The notes beneath the pieces were generated by a model that ran no database searches, was not told the origin of the DNA, and saw only the letters and a list, made by a program, of their open reading frames with translations. A DNA stretch of 64,000 nucleotides from contig CANMJD010000002.1 in assembly GCA_947498155.1 (NCBI GenBank), positions 558,001-622,000 of the forward strand. The letters are read 5' to 3'. Made by a program: the position numbers and the translations under genes. Origin of the DNA: an uncultured Pseudoruegeria sp. (GTDB lineage: Bacteria > Pseudomonadota > Alphaproteobacteria > Rhodobacterales > Rhodobacteraceae). The first letter of the stretch is position 1, and every line of letters starts with the position of its first letter. Below are positions 22,593-31,414 of the stretch, piece after piece.

Positions 22593-23027
22593 TCAGGCAG
22601 CGATGGCGGCGCGGGCTTTGCCGATGGCGCAGGCGGCGCGGGCTGCCTCGCGGCCCTTTTCGACAAAATGCGCCTGATAGATCGCATTATGATGGTCTGT
22701 TTCCTGATAGTGGTGTGGGGTGAGCGAAACCGACAGGACGGGTACACCGCTGTCAAGGCTCGCGCGCATCAGCCCGTCGACCACGGCTTGGGCGACAAAA
22801 TCATGGCGATAGATGCCGCCATCTACAACAAAAGCGGCGGCGGCGACGGCCGCATATTGGCCGGTGCTGGCCAAATCACGGGCCAGTAAAGGCATTTCAA
22901 AAGCACCGGGGACGTCAAAAACATCCACTTGTGCCGCTGGAATCAATTCGCAAAAGCCTTTCAACGCCTGATCGACGATATCGGCGTGCCATTGTGCCTT
23001 GATGAAAGCATATCGGGTCTGTGTCAT
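22593..23027 (-). CDS. ribH: 6,7-dimethyl-8-ribityllumazine synthase, type II
   Basis: A 144-residue lumazine synthase, which joins 5-amino-6-ribitylamino-uracil with dihydroxybutanone phosphate in the penultimate step of riboflavin synthesis. DVPGAFEMPLLA is the substrate-binding motif and GGIYRHDFVAQAVVDGL contains the catalytic histidine region. The sequence and the riboswitch directly upstream fit the RibH2 (type II, decameric) group of alphaproteobacteria. Start at 23027 is preceded by GGAAAG; the frame remains open upstream to 23120, through the riboswitch, which is not coding. Confidence 0.88.
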   Translation of the reverse strand: MTQTRYAFIKAQWHADIVDQALKGFCELIPAAQVDVFDVPGAFEMPLLARDLASTGQYAAVAAAAFVVDGGIYRHDFVAQAVVDGLMRASLDSGVPVLSVSLTPHHYQETDHHNAIYQAHFVEKGREAARAACAIGKARAAIAA

Positions 23028-23081
23028 GGTCTTTCCTTTTCGTGTTACGACATCAGCCCAAGGCGCGATCACGCAGGAAAG

Positions 23082-23100
23082 CGCAGGTGAAACACCTGCG
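23082..23100 (-). promoter_or_regulatory. Hairpin between riboswitch and ribH
   Basis: CGCAGGTG and CACCTGCG pair perfectly around a 3-base loop just after the FMN aptamer. There is no T-run, so it may belong to an expression platform acting on translation or to a Rho-linked pause rather than an intrinsic terminator. Confidence 0.5.
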
Positions 23101-23107
23101 ATCCATA

Positions 23108-23247
23108 CGTTCTCTCTCATCCGGACTATGACCGTCGGCTCTGGAGTTTCACCAGATCTGCTGACCCTTTGGTATCAAAGGCGCTCGCGGGCTTTGGGGC
23201 GCTGCCCCTTACCGCCGGTGGGGAATTTCACCCCGCCCTGAGAACAG
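23108..23247 (-). ncRNA. FMN riboswitch (RFN element)
   Basis: On the minus strand the conserved RFN blocks appear in order: AGGGCGGGGTGAAATTCCCC, ACCGGCGGTA, a variable arm, GTCAGCAGATCTGGTGAAA, CCAGAGCCGACGGT and the closing GTCCGGATG. It lies 80 bases upstream of the ribH start and should lower lumazine synthase expression when FMN is plentiful. Confidence 0.92.
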
Positions 23248-23315
23248 GGACTATTTAGGCTGCTATTGCTGCGGGTGCAAGCCATGGTAGAGACGTTTCA
23301 AAGAGGAGGAGCGAC

Positions 23316-23939
23316 ATGCATCCGAACCCGATTTTCAGAGAGGGAGAGACGGCGCGCAATCTTGCGTTTCTGCGGGCCCGTAGTTTTGGGGTACTATCGG
23401 TAAATGGTGCGTCAGTACCATTGATGGCGCATGTGCCTTTTGTCCTGTCGGATTGTGGGCGTTTTGCGCGGTTACATCTGGTGCGCTCCAACCCGATTGC
23501 ACGACAGATCAAAACCCCGCAGCCCGCGATCATCGCGGTTTCGGGGCCGGATAGTTATATCTCTCCGGATTGGTATGACGCGCCGGATCAGGTGCCGACG
23601 TGGAATTATGTGGCGGTGCAAATGCAGGGGGAGTTACAGCCAGTCCCGCAGGCGCAATTGCGTGAGGATCTGGCGGTGCTTTCTGCCCATTTTGAGGGCC
23701 AGCTTGCCCCCAAGCCCCAATGGCGCATGGAGAAAATGGACCAAGAGGCCTTGTCGCGGATGATGCGGATGATCTTGCCGTTCCGGTTTGAACTGAAAAC
23801 GGTTGAGGGTACGTGGAAACTGAATCAAAACAAATCCGATGATATGCGGCGTGCGGCATCAAAGAGCGTCGCACAACACGGTATCGGGCAGGAGGTGGGG
23901 CTGCTGTCGGACTTGATGCGGCAGGAAATTGACCCTTAG
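23316..23939 (+). CDS. FMN-binding negative transcriptional regulator, PaiB-like
   Basis: A 207-residue split-barrel FMN-binding protein. Features typical of PaiB: MHPNPIFRE at the N-terminus, LMAHVPFVL, HLVRSNPIARQI, then SGPDSYISPDWYD and VPTWNYVAVQMQG, and the C-terminal helical tail WKLNQNKSDDMRRA. Bacillus PaiB is linked to control of sporulation and protease genes, but most homologues have no known target. GAGGAGGAG lies upstream of the ATG. It is divergent from the FMN-riboswitch/ribH unit, so two FMN-related functions share one intergenic region. Confidence 0.88.
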   Translation: MHPNPIFREGETARNLAFLRARSFGVLSVNGASVPLMAHVPFVLSDCGRFARLHLVRSNPIARQIKTPQPAIIAVSGPDSYISPDWYDAPDQVPTWNYVAVQMQGELQPVPQAQLREDLAVLSAHFEGQLAPKPQWRMEKMDQEALSRMMRMILPFRFELKTVEGTWKLNQNKSDDMRRAASKSVAQHGIGQEVGLLSDLMRQEIDP

Positions 23940-24163
23940 GCAGGGCAGTCGTGCAGAGATCGGGCGGTGTTGTTCTGGCGGCTAGGATGCTGTTGCACTT
24001 GTGATCGAGCGGCGGCGCACGGGGGCTTTAAGCGTTGTTTCTTCTGCTTGGCTCGGGATACGGTTCTGCAGGGGCGCATCGGGCTTTTTGCTTTTGAATG
24101 AATAGATCGGGGCAAGAATAATCCGTCCCCCTTTGATCGTTTGCGTTTTAGGAAAGTTCAGAC

Positions 24164-24772
24164 ATGCGTTTATATTCAAGTTCTACCTCGCCCTATGTGC
24201 GCAAAGTTCTGGTGACTTTGCATGAGACCGGTCAATTTAGCGATGTGGAAGAAATTCCGGCATCTGGTACCCCATTGGCCCCGGCAGATAGGCTTCCGGC
24301 GGCAAACCCGTTGGGCAAAGTTCCCGCTTTGGAGCGACCGGATGGACCGGCCTTGTATGACAGTCGGGTGATTTGTCAGTTCCTGAACGCGCGGGCAGGG
24401 GCTGCGTTGTACAATCCGGCGCGATACTTTGACATTCTGACCATCGAAGCCACTGCCGATGGTATTCTGGATGCAGCACTTTTGATGGTCTATGAGGCGC
24501 GATTGCGACCAGAGGACAAGCAGTTCCCCGACTTTGTCGAAGGCCAGTGGCGCAAGGTGGCGCAGGCGCTTGATGTGTTGAATACCCGCTGGATCAGCCA
24601 TTTGCTTGGGCCACTGGATGCCGGTCAAATCGCAGTTGGCGCTGCGCTGGGCTATCTGGATTTGCGTCACGATGCCCGCAATTGGCGTCAGGGACGGGAC
24701 GGGCTTGCCGATTGGTATGCGGCATTTGCCGCCCGCGACAGTATGATCGCCACCGCACCGCCGGCGGCCTGA
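24164..24772 (+). CDS. Glutathione S-transferase family protein
   Basis: A 202-residue protein with the GST layout: MRLYSSSTSPYVRKVLVTLHE (part: SPYVRKVLVTLHE) at the glutathione-binding N-terminus, NPLGKVPALE with the cis-proline, LYDSRVICQFLN, and an all-helical C-terminal domain ending LADWYAAFAARDSM. Substrate unknown. It is monocistronic; about 220 bases upstream of it, after the PaiB-like gene, hold nothing recognisable. Confidence 0.87.
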   Translation: MRLYSSSTSPYVRKVLVTLHETGQFSDVEEIPASGTPLAPADRLPAANPLGKVPALERPDGPALYDSRVICQFLNARAGAALYNPARYFDILTIEATADGILDAALLMVYEARLRPEDKQFPDFVEGQWRKVAQALDVLNTRWISHLLGPLDAGQIAVGAALGYLDLRHDARNWRQGRDGLADWYAAFAARDSMIATAPPAA

Positions 24773-25052
24773 TCTGGTGAGCGCTCTGATTTGACGGCAC
24801 CGGCGCTTCAGGACCTGCAGTACGGCGAATCCGCCGCCTGATCGGGCAGGTTCGCTGCACCCATCATGCAAAAGCAGAGCGCTACAGATTTCCCACACCC
24901 CCTTGAAAAGCGCATAATTAATCCCACTGCGCCCGAATGTCCGCTGGACGTGGGCATTCTGGGCGGCTAAACAGCCCGCCAAGTAGGCCTCTTTTCGGGG
25001 GCTTCTTCGACGTATTTGGCCCGATTCGTGGCCGAGGAATGGAGTAACACAC

Positions 25053-25613
25053 GTGTCCCACGCAGAAGATCACGCAGGCACCCGCCGGGATTTCCTGTAC
25101 TATGCGACCGCTGGCGCAGGTGCGGTCACCGCAGGCGCCGCTGTATGGCCGCTGGTCAATCAAATGAACCCTTCCGCGGATGTTCAGGCTCTTGCCTCGA
25201 TCCGCGTAGACGTTTCAGGCGTCGAAGTCGGGACCCAGATCACTGTCCTGTTTCAAGGCAAGCCGGTCTTTATCCGTCGCCGCACGCAGGAAGAAATCGA
25301 TGAGGCGCGCGCCGTCGAGATGTCGGAATTGATCGACACCGACGACCGCAACGCCAATAAGCCCGGTCTGGAAGCAACCGATGAAAACCGCGCGCTGGAC
25401 GAAGCTGGCGAATGGCTGGTGATGATGGGTGTTTGTACCCACCTTGGCTGTGTGCCTTTGGGCGATGGCGCCGGGGACTTTCACGGCTGGTTCTGCCCCT
25501 GCCACGGCAGCCACTATGACACCGCAGGTCGTATCCGTAAGGGCCCCGCGCCCCAGAACCTGCACATTCCTGCCGTCGCGATTATCGACGAATCAACGAT
25601 TCAGCTGGGATAA
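25053..25613 (+). CDS. petA: Ubiquinol-cytochrome c reductase Rieske iron-sulfur subunit
   Basis: The 186-residue Rieske protein of cytochrome bc1. A twin-arginine signal-anchor ([16 protein letters not shown]) precedes a membrane helix, then the soluble cluster domain: C128 and H130 in CTHLGC and C148 and H151 in CPCHGSH bind 2Fe-2S, and C133 and C150 should form the stabilising disulfide. The start codon is GTG with GGAG upstream. First gene of petABC; the 280-base region before it holds the promoter but no further gene was seen. Confidence 0.96.
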   Translation: MSHAEDHAGTRRDFLYYATAGAGAVTAGAAVWPLVNQMNPSADVQALASIRVDVSGVEVGTQITVLFQGKPVFIRRRTQEEIDEARAVEMSELIDTDDRNANKPGLEATDENRALDEAGEWLVMMGVCTHLGCVPLGDGAGDFHGWFCPCHGSHYDTAGRIRKGPAPQNLHIPAVAIIDESTIQLG

Positions 25614-25624
25614 GGGAGGCAACA

Positions 25625-26953
25625 ATGGCCGGAATTCCGCACGATCACTACGAACCCAAAACGGGTATCGAAAAGTGGCTACACTCCCGTCTGAATGTCG
25701 TAGGGCTTGCCTATGACACTCTGATGATCCCAACACCAAAGAACCTGAACTGGATGTGGATCTGGGGCATCGTTCTTGCTTTCTGCCTTGTGTTGCAAAT
25801 CGCAACCGGCGTTGTGTTGGTGATGCACTATACCCCGCATGTTGATCTGGCTTTTGCCTCGATCGAACACATCATGCGGGATGTGAACGGCGGACATATG
25901 ATCCGCTACATGCATATGAACGGCGCATCGCTGTTCTTTGTGGCTGTGTACGCTCACATTTTCCGTGGCCTGTACTACGGGTCCTATAAGGCCCCCCGCG
26001 AAGTCACATGGATCATCGGTATGTTGATCTATCTGGTGATGATGGGCACTGCCTTTATGGGCTATGTTTTGCCTTGGGGTCAGATGTCTTTCCACGGTAC
26101 GGCTGTGATTACAGGCCTGTTTGGTGCGATCCCCGGTATCGGTGAATCGATCCAGACATGGTTGCTGGGCGCTTCTGCTGTGGGCCAGCCTGCGCTGAAC
26201 CGCTTCTTCTCGCTGCACTATCTGCTGCCGTTTGTTCTGGCCGGTCTTGTGATCCTTCATATCTGGGCCTTCCACACGACAGGCAACAACAACCCAACCG
26301 GTGTTGAAGTGCGTCGCGGTTCCAAAGCCGAAGCCGAGAAAGATACGCTGCCGTTCTGGCCCTACTTTGTGATCAAAGACGTGTTCGCACTGGCTGTGAT
26401 CCTTGTAGTCTTCTTCGCCATCGTCGGCTTTATGCCCAACTACCTTGGCCACCCGGATAACTACATCGAAGCCAACCCGTTGGCGACACCGGCGCATATC
26501 GTTCCTGAATGGTACTTCTTGCCTTTCTACGCGATCCTGCGGGCCTTTACGGCGGACGTCTGGCTGGTTCAGCTGGTAAGCTTTGTCACCGGTGGCATCA
26601 TCGATGCGAAATTCTTCGGTGTTCTGGCGATGTTTGGCGCGATTGCTGTGATGGCGCTGGCCCCTTGGCTGGACACATCTTCGGTGCGCTCCGGTCGCTA
26701 TCGTCCGATGTTCAAATGGTGGTTCGCCATCCTCTGCGTCGACTTTATGGTGCTGATGTGGGTGGGTGCTCGCCCGACTGAATTCCCCTACGACTGGATT
26801 TCGCTGATTGGCTCTGCCTATTGGTTTGGCTACTTCCTTGTCATCCTGCCGCTGCTGGGTGTTCTGGAAAAACCAATCACACCGCCTGCTACCATCGAAG
26901 ACGACTTCAATGCGCACTACGGCAAAGACGCTGACGCGTCTGCGGCCGAGTGA
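25625..26953 (+). CDS. petB: Cytochrome b of the bc1 complex
   Basis: A 442-residue, eight-helix cytochrome b, carrying hemes bL and bH and the Qo and Qi sites. Key segments are [42 protein letters not shown] (part: [20 protein letters not shown]), [14 protein letters not shown], the [14 protein letters not shown] Qo-site motif (PEW) and paired histidines in helices 2 and 4. Length matches Rhodobacter cytochrome b (about 437). Eleven bases separate it from petA; AAGGGAGG is its ribosome binding site. Confidence 0.96.
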   Translation: MAGIPHDHYEPKTGIEKWLHSRLNVVGLAYDTLMIPTPKNLNWMWIWGIVLAFCLVLQIATGVVLVMHYTPHVDLAFASIEHIMRDVNGGHMIRYMHMNGASLFFVAVYAHIFRGLYYGSYKAPREVTWIIGMLIYLVMMGTAFMGYVLPWGQMSFHGTAVITGLFGAIPGIGESIQTWLLGASAVGQPALNRFFSLHYLLPFVLAGLVILHIWAFHTTGNNNPTGVEVRRGSKAEAEKDTLPFWPYFVIKDVFALAVILVVFFAIVGFMPNYLGHPDNYIEANPLATPAHIVPEWYFLPFYAILRAFTADVWLVQLVSFVTGGIIDAKFFGVLAMFGAIAVMALAPWLDTSSVRSGRYRPMFKWWFAILCVDFMVLMWVGARPTEFPYDWISLIGSAYWFGYFLVILPLLGVLEKPITPPATIEDDFNAHYGKDADASAAE

Positions 26954-26973
26954 GAAAGAGGATCAAGAGAACA

Positions 26974-27768
26974 ATGATCAAGAAACTCGCACTCACCGCG
27001 CTAACCGCGCTGGCTCTGACCTCCGGTGGCGCCTATGCCGCCGGCGGTGGTGAACAGCACATCGAAGACTTCAAGTTTTCCTTCGAAGGCCCCTTTGGGA
27101 AATTCGATCAGGAACAACTGCGTCGCGGTCTGAAAATCTACACCGAAGTCTGTTCGGCCTGTCACGGTATGAAGTTCCTGAACTTCCGTAACCTTGGCGA
27201 TGAAGGTGGTCCACACTACTCAGAGGACGAAGTCCGTGCCTATGCCGCCGGCTTTGACGTGTTTGATCCGGTTCTGGACGACACACGTCCGGCAACACCA
27301 GCGGATAAATTCCCGCCGTCCAATCTGGAAACTGCACCGGACCTGACCTTGATGGCCAAAGCCCGTGCCGGTTTCCACGGCCCTGCCGGTCTGGGGATCA
27401 ACCAGATCGTCAAAGGCATGGGCGGTGCTGAATATATCGCTTCCTTGCTCACCGGTTATACCGGCGAAGAGAAAGAACAAGCGGGTTCGGTCTTTTACGA
27501 AAATACCGCCTTTCCCGGCGGTTGGATCGCAATGGCCCCGCCATTGGAAGACGAGCTGGTTGAATTTGACGATGGTCATTCCAACACAGCCCATCACATG
27601 GCCGAAGATGTCTCTGCCTTCCTGATGTGGACAGCAGAGCCGAAAATGATGGCACGCCAGCAGGCCGGGTTTACCGGTGTTCTGTTCCTCTCCATCTTTG
27701 CCTGCCTGATGTATCTGACCAACAAACGCCTTTGGGCTCCGATCAAGAAAAAAGCTAAAGAGTCCTGA
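26974..27768 (+). CDS. petC: Cytochrome c1
   Basis: A 264-residue cytochrome c1 with a cleavable signal peptide ([21 protein letters not shown]), the heme-attachment motif C60-x-x-C63-H64 (CSACH), the predicted axial methionine M187 in WIAMAPPL and a C-terminal membrane anchor ([13 protein letters not shown]) followed by lysines. The start at 26974 gives a normal signal peptide; an in-frame start at 26950 would overlap petB. It passes electrons from the Rieske centre to soluble or membrane cytochrome c. A strong terminator closes the operon. Confidence 0.95.
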   Translation: MIKKLALTALTALALTSGGAYAAGGGEQHIEDFKFSFEGPFGKFDQEQLRRGLKIYTEVCSACHGMKFLNFRNLGDEGGPHYSEDEVRAYAAGFDVFDPVLDDTRPATPADKFPPSNLETAPDLTLMAKARAGFHGPAGLGINQIVKGMGGAEYIASLLTGYTGEEKEQAGSVFYENTAFPGGWIAMAPPLEDELVEFDDGHSNTAHHMAEDVSAFLMWTAEPKMMARQQAGFTGVLFLSIFACLMYLTNKRLWAPIKKKAKES

Positions 27769-27792
27769 TCGGATTTCCCTGTACCAACTTTG

Positions 27793-27825
27793 AAAACGCG
27801 CTCCATTCGGGGCGCGTTTTTCTTT
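27793..27825 (+). terminator. Terminator of petABC
   Basis: AAAACGCGCTCC and GGGGCGCGTTTT form a 12-bp stem (one G-T pair) with a 4-base loop, followed by TCTTTT. It lies 25 bases after the petC stop. Confidence 0.85.
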
Positions 27826-27895
27826 TGCGCGGGGCTTGCTCTTGAGGCGGCCTGCCGGAACCGCTAAACCCCGTTGAAACCACGGAGCCTTTGCC

Positions 27896-28999
27896 ATGTC
27901 GATGAACAGTTTCGGTCACCTTTTTCGCGTCACCACTTGGGGCGAAAGCCACGGGCCTGCGCTTGGCGCAACGGTGGACGGCTGCCCGCCCGGCGTGCCG
28001 ATCAATGAGGTAATGATCCAGCATTGGCTGGATAAGCGCAAACCGGGTCAGAACAAATTCACCACCCAGCGTAAAGAACCGGATGCGGTGAAAATCCTGT
28101 CCGGCGTTTTTGAAGGCCAAACCACCGGTACCCCTGTCCAGCTGATGATCGAAAACACCGATCAGCGCTCCAAGGATTATGGCGACATCGTCGAAAAATT
28201 CCGGCCCGGCCATGCCGATATTACCTATTGGCAGAAATACGGCATTCGCGATCATCGCGGCGGCGGGCGCTCTTCGGCGCGCGAAACGGCCGCCCGTGTG
28301 GCCGCAGGGGGTCTTGCGCGTGAGGCGATCAAGGCGCTGGCACCGAACGTTGAGATCACCGGCTACATGACGCAAATCGGTCCGCATGGCATTGATCGGG
28401 ACCGGTTTGACTGGGAGCAGATCGCACAGAACCCGTTTTGGACACCGGATGCGCAAGCGGCCGAGGACTGGGCCGAATATCTGAACGGTCTCCGCAAGGC
28501 GGGCAATTCCGTCGGCGGTATTGTCGAAGTCGTCGCCCGTGGTGTGCCCGCAGGCCTTGGCGCGCCGGTCTATGCCAAACTTGATACCGATCTGGCGGCG
28601 GCAATGATGTCGATCAACGCGGTCAAAGGCGTGGAAATCGGCGAAGGCATGGCCGCTGCGGCCCTGACCGGCGTTGAGAATGCGGATGAGATTTTTATGG
28701 GGAATGATGGCAAGCCGAGCTATTCCTCTAACCACGCAGGTGGCATTCTGGGTGGTATCAGCACCGGTCAGGATCTGGTGGTGCGTTTCGCGGTTAAACC
28801 GACCTCCTCGATCCTGAACACCCGCCAGACCATCACCAAATCTGGTCAGGCCGCCGAAATCATCACGAAAGGGCGCCATGACCCCTGTGTCGGCATCCGC
28901 GCGGTGCCGGTCGGCGAAGCGATGATGGCCTGCGTGATTCTGGATCATTTGCTGCTACACCGCGGCCAGATCGGCGAGAACCGCGGCCAGATCGGCTGA
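27896..28999 (+). CDS. aroC: Chorismate synthase
   Basis: A 367-residue enzyme that removes phosphate from EPSP to give chorismate, using reduced FMN. The three family signatures are clear: [18 protein letters not shown] near the start, the central [18 protein letters not shown] region, and [17 protein letters not shown] near the end. The C-terminus carries a 7-residue tandem repeat ([12 protein letters not shown]), encoded by two identical 15-base copies at 28961 and 28982. The stop overlaps the next start (TGATG). Confidence 0.95.
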   Translation: MSMNSFGHLFRVTTWGESHGPALGATVDGCPPGVPINEVMIQHWLDKRKPGQNKFTTQRKEPDAVKILSGVFEGQTTGTPVQLMIENTDQRSKDYGDIVEKFRPGHADITYWQKYGIRDHRGGGRSSARETAARVAAGGLAREAIKALAPNVEITGYMTQIGPHGIDRDRFDWEQIAQNPFWTPDAQAAEDWAEYLNGLRKAGNSVGGIVEVVARGVPAGLGAPVYAKLDTDLAAAMMSINAVKGVEIGEGMAAAALTGVENADEIFMGNDGKPSYSSNHAGGILGGISTGQDLVVRFAVKPTSSILNTRQTITKSGQAAEIITKGRHDPCVGIRAVPVGEAMMACVILDHLLLHRGQIGENRGQIG

Positions 29000-29631
29000 T
29001 GCAGGCCCTACAACAAGCGCTGCGCGGGATCGCGGCGTCAGAGATGCGCCAGGACACAGGCCATGATCTTGCCCATCTGGATCGGGTCTGGTGTAACTGT
29101 CAGCGGATTATGGAAAATGAGGCCGGCGCTACTCCGGCATGGCTGCTGGCCGCCGCCTATCTGCATGATCTGGTGAACCTGTCGAAATCAGACCTGCACC
29201 GCGATCAGGCTTCGCGCCGGTCTGCCAAGGCGGCGCAGCCGCATTTAACCGCCCTTGGCTTTGATACCGTGGCCCAAGAGGCCATCACCCACGCCATTGA
29301 GGCCCACAGCTTTTCTGCCGCGATTTCCCCCACAACTATTGAGGCCAAAATCCTACGCGATGCGGACCGACTGGACGCCATCGGCGCAATCGGGATCGCG
29401 CGCACCTTTATGATTTCGGGTCAGATGCAAACCCCATTGTATGACGCTGCTGACCCCTTCGCGCATAACCGGCCGCTGGATGATCGTGCTTACGCGCTGG
29501 ATCACTGGGAACAAAAACTGCTGGGGCTTGCCGACACGCTCTGCACGCAAAGCGCCAAAACCATCGCCGCCGAGCGGGTCGCCTTCATGCGCCTCTATCT
29601 GGCGCAGCTGGGCAAAGAGATTGACCATTAG
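28999..29631 (+). CDS. HD domain phosphohydrolase
   Basis: A 210-residue HD-superfamily metal-dependent hydrolase: HDLAHLDRVWCN supplies the first H and D ligands, AAYLHDLVN the HD doublet, and ILRDADRLDAIGAIGIARTF the last aspartate (the ADRLDAIGAIGIAR signature of the YedJ/uncharacterised group). It should act on a phosphomonoester or nucleotide, but the substrate cannot be named. Translationally coupled to aroC. Confidence 0.88.
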   Translation: MQALQQALRGIAASEMRQDTGHDLAHLDRVWCNCQRIMENEAGATPAWLLAAAYLHDLVNLSKSDLHRDQASRRSAKAAQPHLTALGFDTVAQEAITHAIEAHSFSAAISPTTIEAKILRDADRLDAIGAIGIARTFMISGQMQTPLYDAADPFAHNRPLDDRAYALDHWEQKLLGLADTLCTQSAKTIAAERVAFMRLYLAQLGKEIDH

Positions 29632-29657
29632 GGGCCAGCGTCGCTGCCCGCCCCTTT

Positions 29658-29687
29658 CAGTTTGATGAAAATATCCCCGCCGGAGGC
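29658..29687 (-). repeat. Dispersed GGGGATATTTT repeat
   Basis: On the minus strand: GCCTCCGGCGGGGATATTTT then CATCAAACTG. It lies between the convergent HD-hydrolase and thioredoxin-like genes, like the copies at 1094 and 22559. Confidence 0.6.
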
Positions 29688-29697
29688 CGAAATCTGT

Positions 29698-30111
29698 TTA
29701 TGCGCCGGTGGCGGCGGCCAATGCGGTATCCATAAGGGCCTTGATGTCTTTGCGCGACACACCGGCAACGATGCGGCCCAATTCAGCATCACCTTTCAGC
29801 ACCACCAAGGTCGAACGGCGCGGGATTTTCAGGCGTTTGGTCAAATCTGCCGATCTAAACTGATCCCAATCGACATTGATAAAGCTGACCTTCTCGGCAT
29901 AGGCCGGATTTTCGCCCATCAGCTTGGCAATGGTGCGCTCCTGTGCGGCGCAGGTGGAACACCAATCCGCCTTAAAATCCAGAAAGACAGTTTTACCGGC
30001 AGCAAGTTCTTTGTCGACCAGACCGGGGGTGTAGTTAACAGGTTTTGCATGGGCCAACACAGGCATCAGGGTCGCTGCCGCGCTGAGTATCAGAAAGTCT
30101 CTACGTTTCAT
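29698..30111 (-). CDS. Thioredoxin-like periplasmic protein
   Basis: A 137-residue exported protein: an N-terminal signal (RRDFLILSAAATLMPVLAHA) and one thioredoxin domain with the redox pair C51/C54 in KADWCSTC. The RRDF start looks twin-arginine-like but may be Sec. Sixteen bases after a ccdA gene, so it probably receives electrons from CcdA and reduces a periplasmic target, as the C-terminal domain of DsbD does; target not visible. The partner relation is inferred from gene order. Confidence 0.85.
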   Translation of the reverse strand: MKRRDFLILSAAATLMPVLAHAKPVNYTPGLVDKELAAGKTVFLDFKADWCSTCAAQERTIAKLMGENPAYAEKVSFINVDWDQFRSADLTKRLKIPRRSTLVVLKGDAELGRIVAGVSRKDIKALMDTALAAATGA

Positions 30112-30126
30112 ATCAATCCTCTTGGG

Positions 30127-30840
30127 TTACAGGGAAACAGATAAATCATTCAGCCAAGCGGGCAAATTCTGCACCGCCCAGGCCTCGGCGACATGGTGCC
30201 AGCGCATCAGGATGGCCACGCCGACAAACAGGAACACAGCCCCCAGTGCCGGACGAGATTTTTCAGCCACCCGCCGCATCATATCCTGCCGTTTCATCAG
30301 TGCGGAACGCGCGCCATAGCCCAGCAAGATGATGATTGTGGAGACCCCTAACGCAAAGCAGATCATGATCAGACCGGCCCAGAACAGGTTCTGACCTTGG
30401 GAGGCCAAGGAAATCGCGCCGCCAAGGGTGGGCCCGACACAGGGACTCCAGACCGCCCCCAGTAACATGCCACCGATGAACTGACCGCGTAAAGAATGGC
30501 GGTCCAGCGTATCAATGCTGCTATCCGCCCGCGCGGCCATGCCGGTGGTTGCCGTGGCAAAACCGGCACTCAGGCGCGGCACCAGAAGGACCAGACCAAA
30601 ACCGATCATCATCACCGCCCCGGCCCGTGCCACCATTTCTTCGGAGAGGCCAATGGCATAGCCTGCCGTTGCGATCAGCAGGCCAAGGCTGACAAATGCG
30701 ATGCTCATGCCCGCCGCAAGGGCAAGGGGACCGCGTTTATCCGCCTGTAGGGCCGTAGCCAGCACAATCGGCAGCACCGGCAATACACAGGGGTTGATCA
30801 GGGTCAGAAGCCCTGCGCCATAAGCAAGTAAAAGTTCCAT
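30127..30840 (-). CDS. ccdA: CcdA-type cytochrome c biogenesis / thiol-relay membrane protein
   Basis: A 237-residue membrane protein with about six helices. The two conserved cysteines are C18 in INPCVLPVLP and C134 in WSPCVGPTLGG, the transmembrane thiol pair that carries electrons from cytoplasmic thioredoxin to the periplasm. It leads a two-gene operon with the thioredoxin-like gene, a split version of DsbD. Involvement in cytochrome c maturation or in general disulfide reduction is not separable from sequence. Confidence 0.9.
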   Translation of the reverse strand: MELLLAYGAGLLTLINPCVLPVLPIVLATALQADKRGPLALAAGMSIAFVSLGLLIATAGYAIGLSEEMVARAGAVMMIGFGLVLLVPRLSAGFATATTGMAARADSSIDTLDRHSLRGQFIGGMLLGAVWSPCVGPTLGGAISLASQGQNLFWAGLIMICFALGVSTIIILLGYGARSALMKRQDMMRRVAEKSRPALGAVFLFVGVAILMRWHHVAEAWAVQNLPAWLNDLSVSL

Positions 30841-30924
30841 ACACCCTTATCTGCGATCAGGGTGGGGCTTGTCATCTCACCTCCGCTGGCGCGCAATCAC
30901 AAGCCTGTTAGCGGACTGCAACAA

Positions 30925-30952
30925 AAAAGGGCCGCCCCGCAGGACGACCCTT
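30925..30952 (-). terminator. Terminator of the HU gene
   Basis: On the minus strand GGGTCGTCC and GGGCGGCCC pair (two G-U) around TGCG, followed by TTTTTTG. It lies about 35 bases after the HU stop. Confidence 0.8.
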
Positions 30953-30984
30953 TGTTTTCACACTGGCAGATAGCCAGAGGAGGC

Positions 30985-31272
30985 TTAGCCGTTGACGCTG
31001 TCTTTCAGCGCTTTGGCGATTGTCATTTTAACAACCTTGTCAGCTTCTTTTTTGATTTGCTCGCCTGTGGCAGGGTTGCGCACCATACGCTCTGGGCGTT
31101 CGCGGCAATAGATTTTGCCAACGCCGGGCAGGGTCACTGCACCACCTGCGGATACTTCTTTGGTGATTACTGCAATCACCGCATCAAGAGATGCAGAAGC
31201 GGATTTCTTGTCGCCGCCCAGTTCTTCAGCCAGAGCAGCTACGAGTTGTGTTTTTGTCATCGGTTTCGCCAT
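30985..31272 (-). CDS. HU-family nucleoid DNA-binding protein
   Basis: A 95-residue histone-like protein: MTKTQLVAALAEELGGDKKSA, VTLPGVGKIYCRERPER and the beta-arm RNPATGEQIKKEADKVVKM (each a part of the HU fold). HU dimers bend DNA without sequence specificity. The start at 31272 follows GAGGAGACC; the reading frame runs upstream to 31347 but that part is promoter. Monocistronic with its own terminator. Confidence 0.93.
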   Translation of the reverse strand: MAKPMTKTQLVAALAEELGGDKKSASASLDAVIAVITKEVSAGGAVTLPGVGKIYCRERPERMVRNPATGEQIKKEADKVVKMTIAKALKDSVNG

Positions 31273-31414
31273 TTTTATGGTCTCCTCATTCTGCCCGATA
31301 CTTGGGGCTATATCGCACGCATTAAACGCAATGTTGGGGGGGGACACAACAATTTGTGTCCAATTTCCCTCGTTTTCCTATGTTTTTTTCGGATTTTTGC
31401 CGATTTACGCAGGG

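Noticed and set aside
23982-24179. 65-codon minus-strand frame between the PaiB-like and GST genes
   Set aside because: It overlaps the GST start, lacks a ribosome binding site and has no motif; probably chance.
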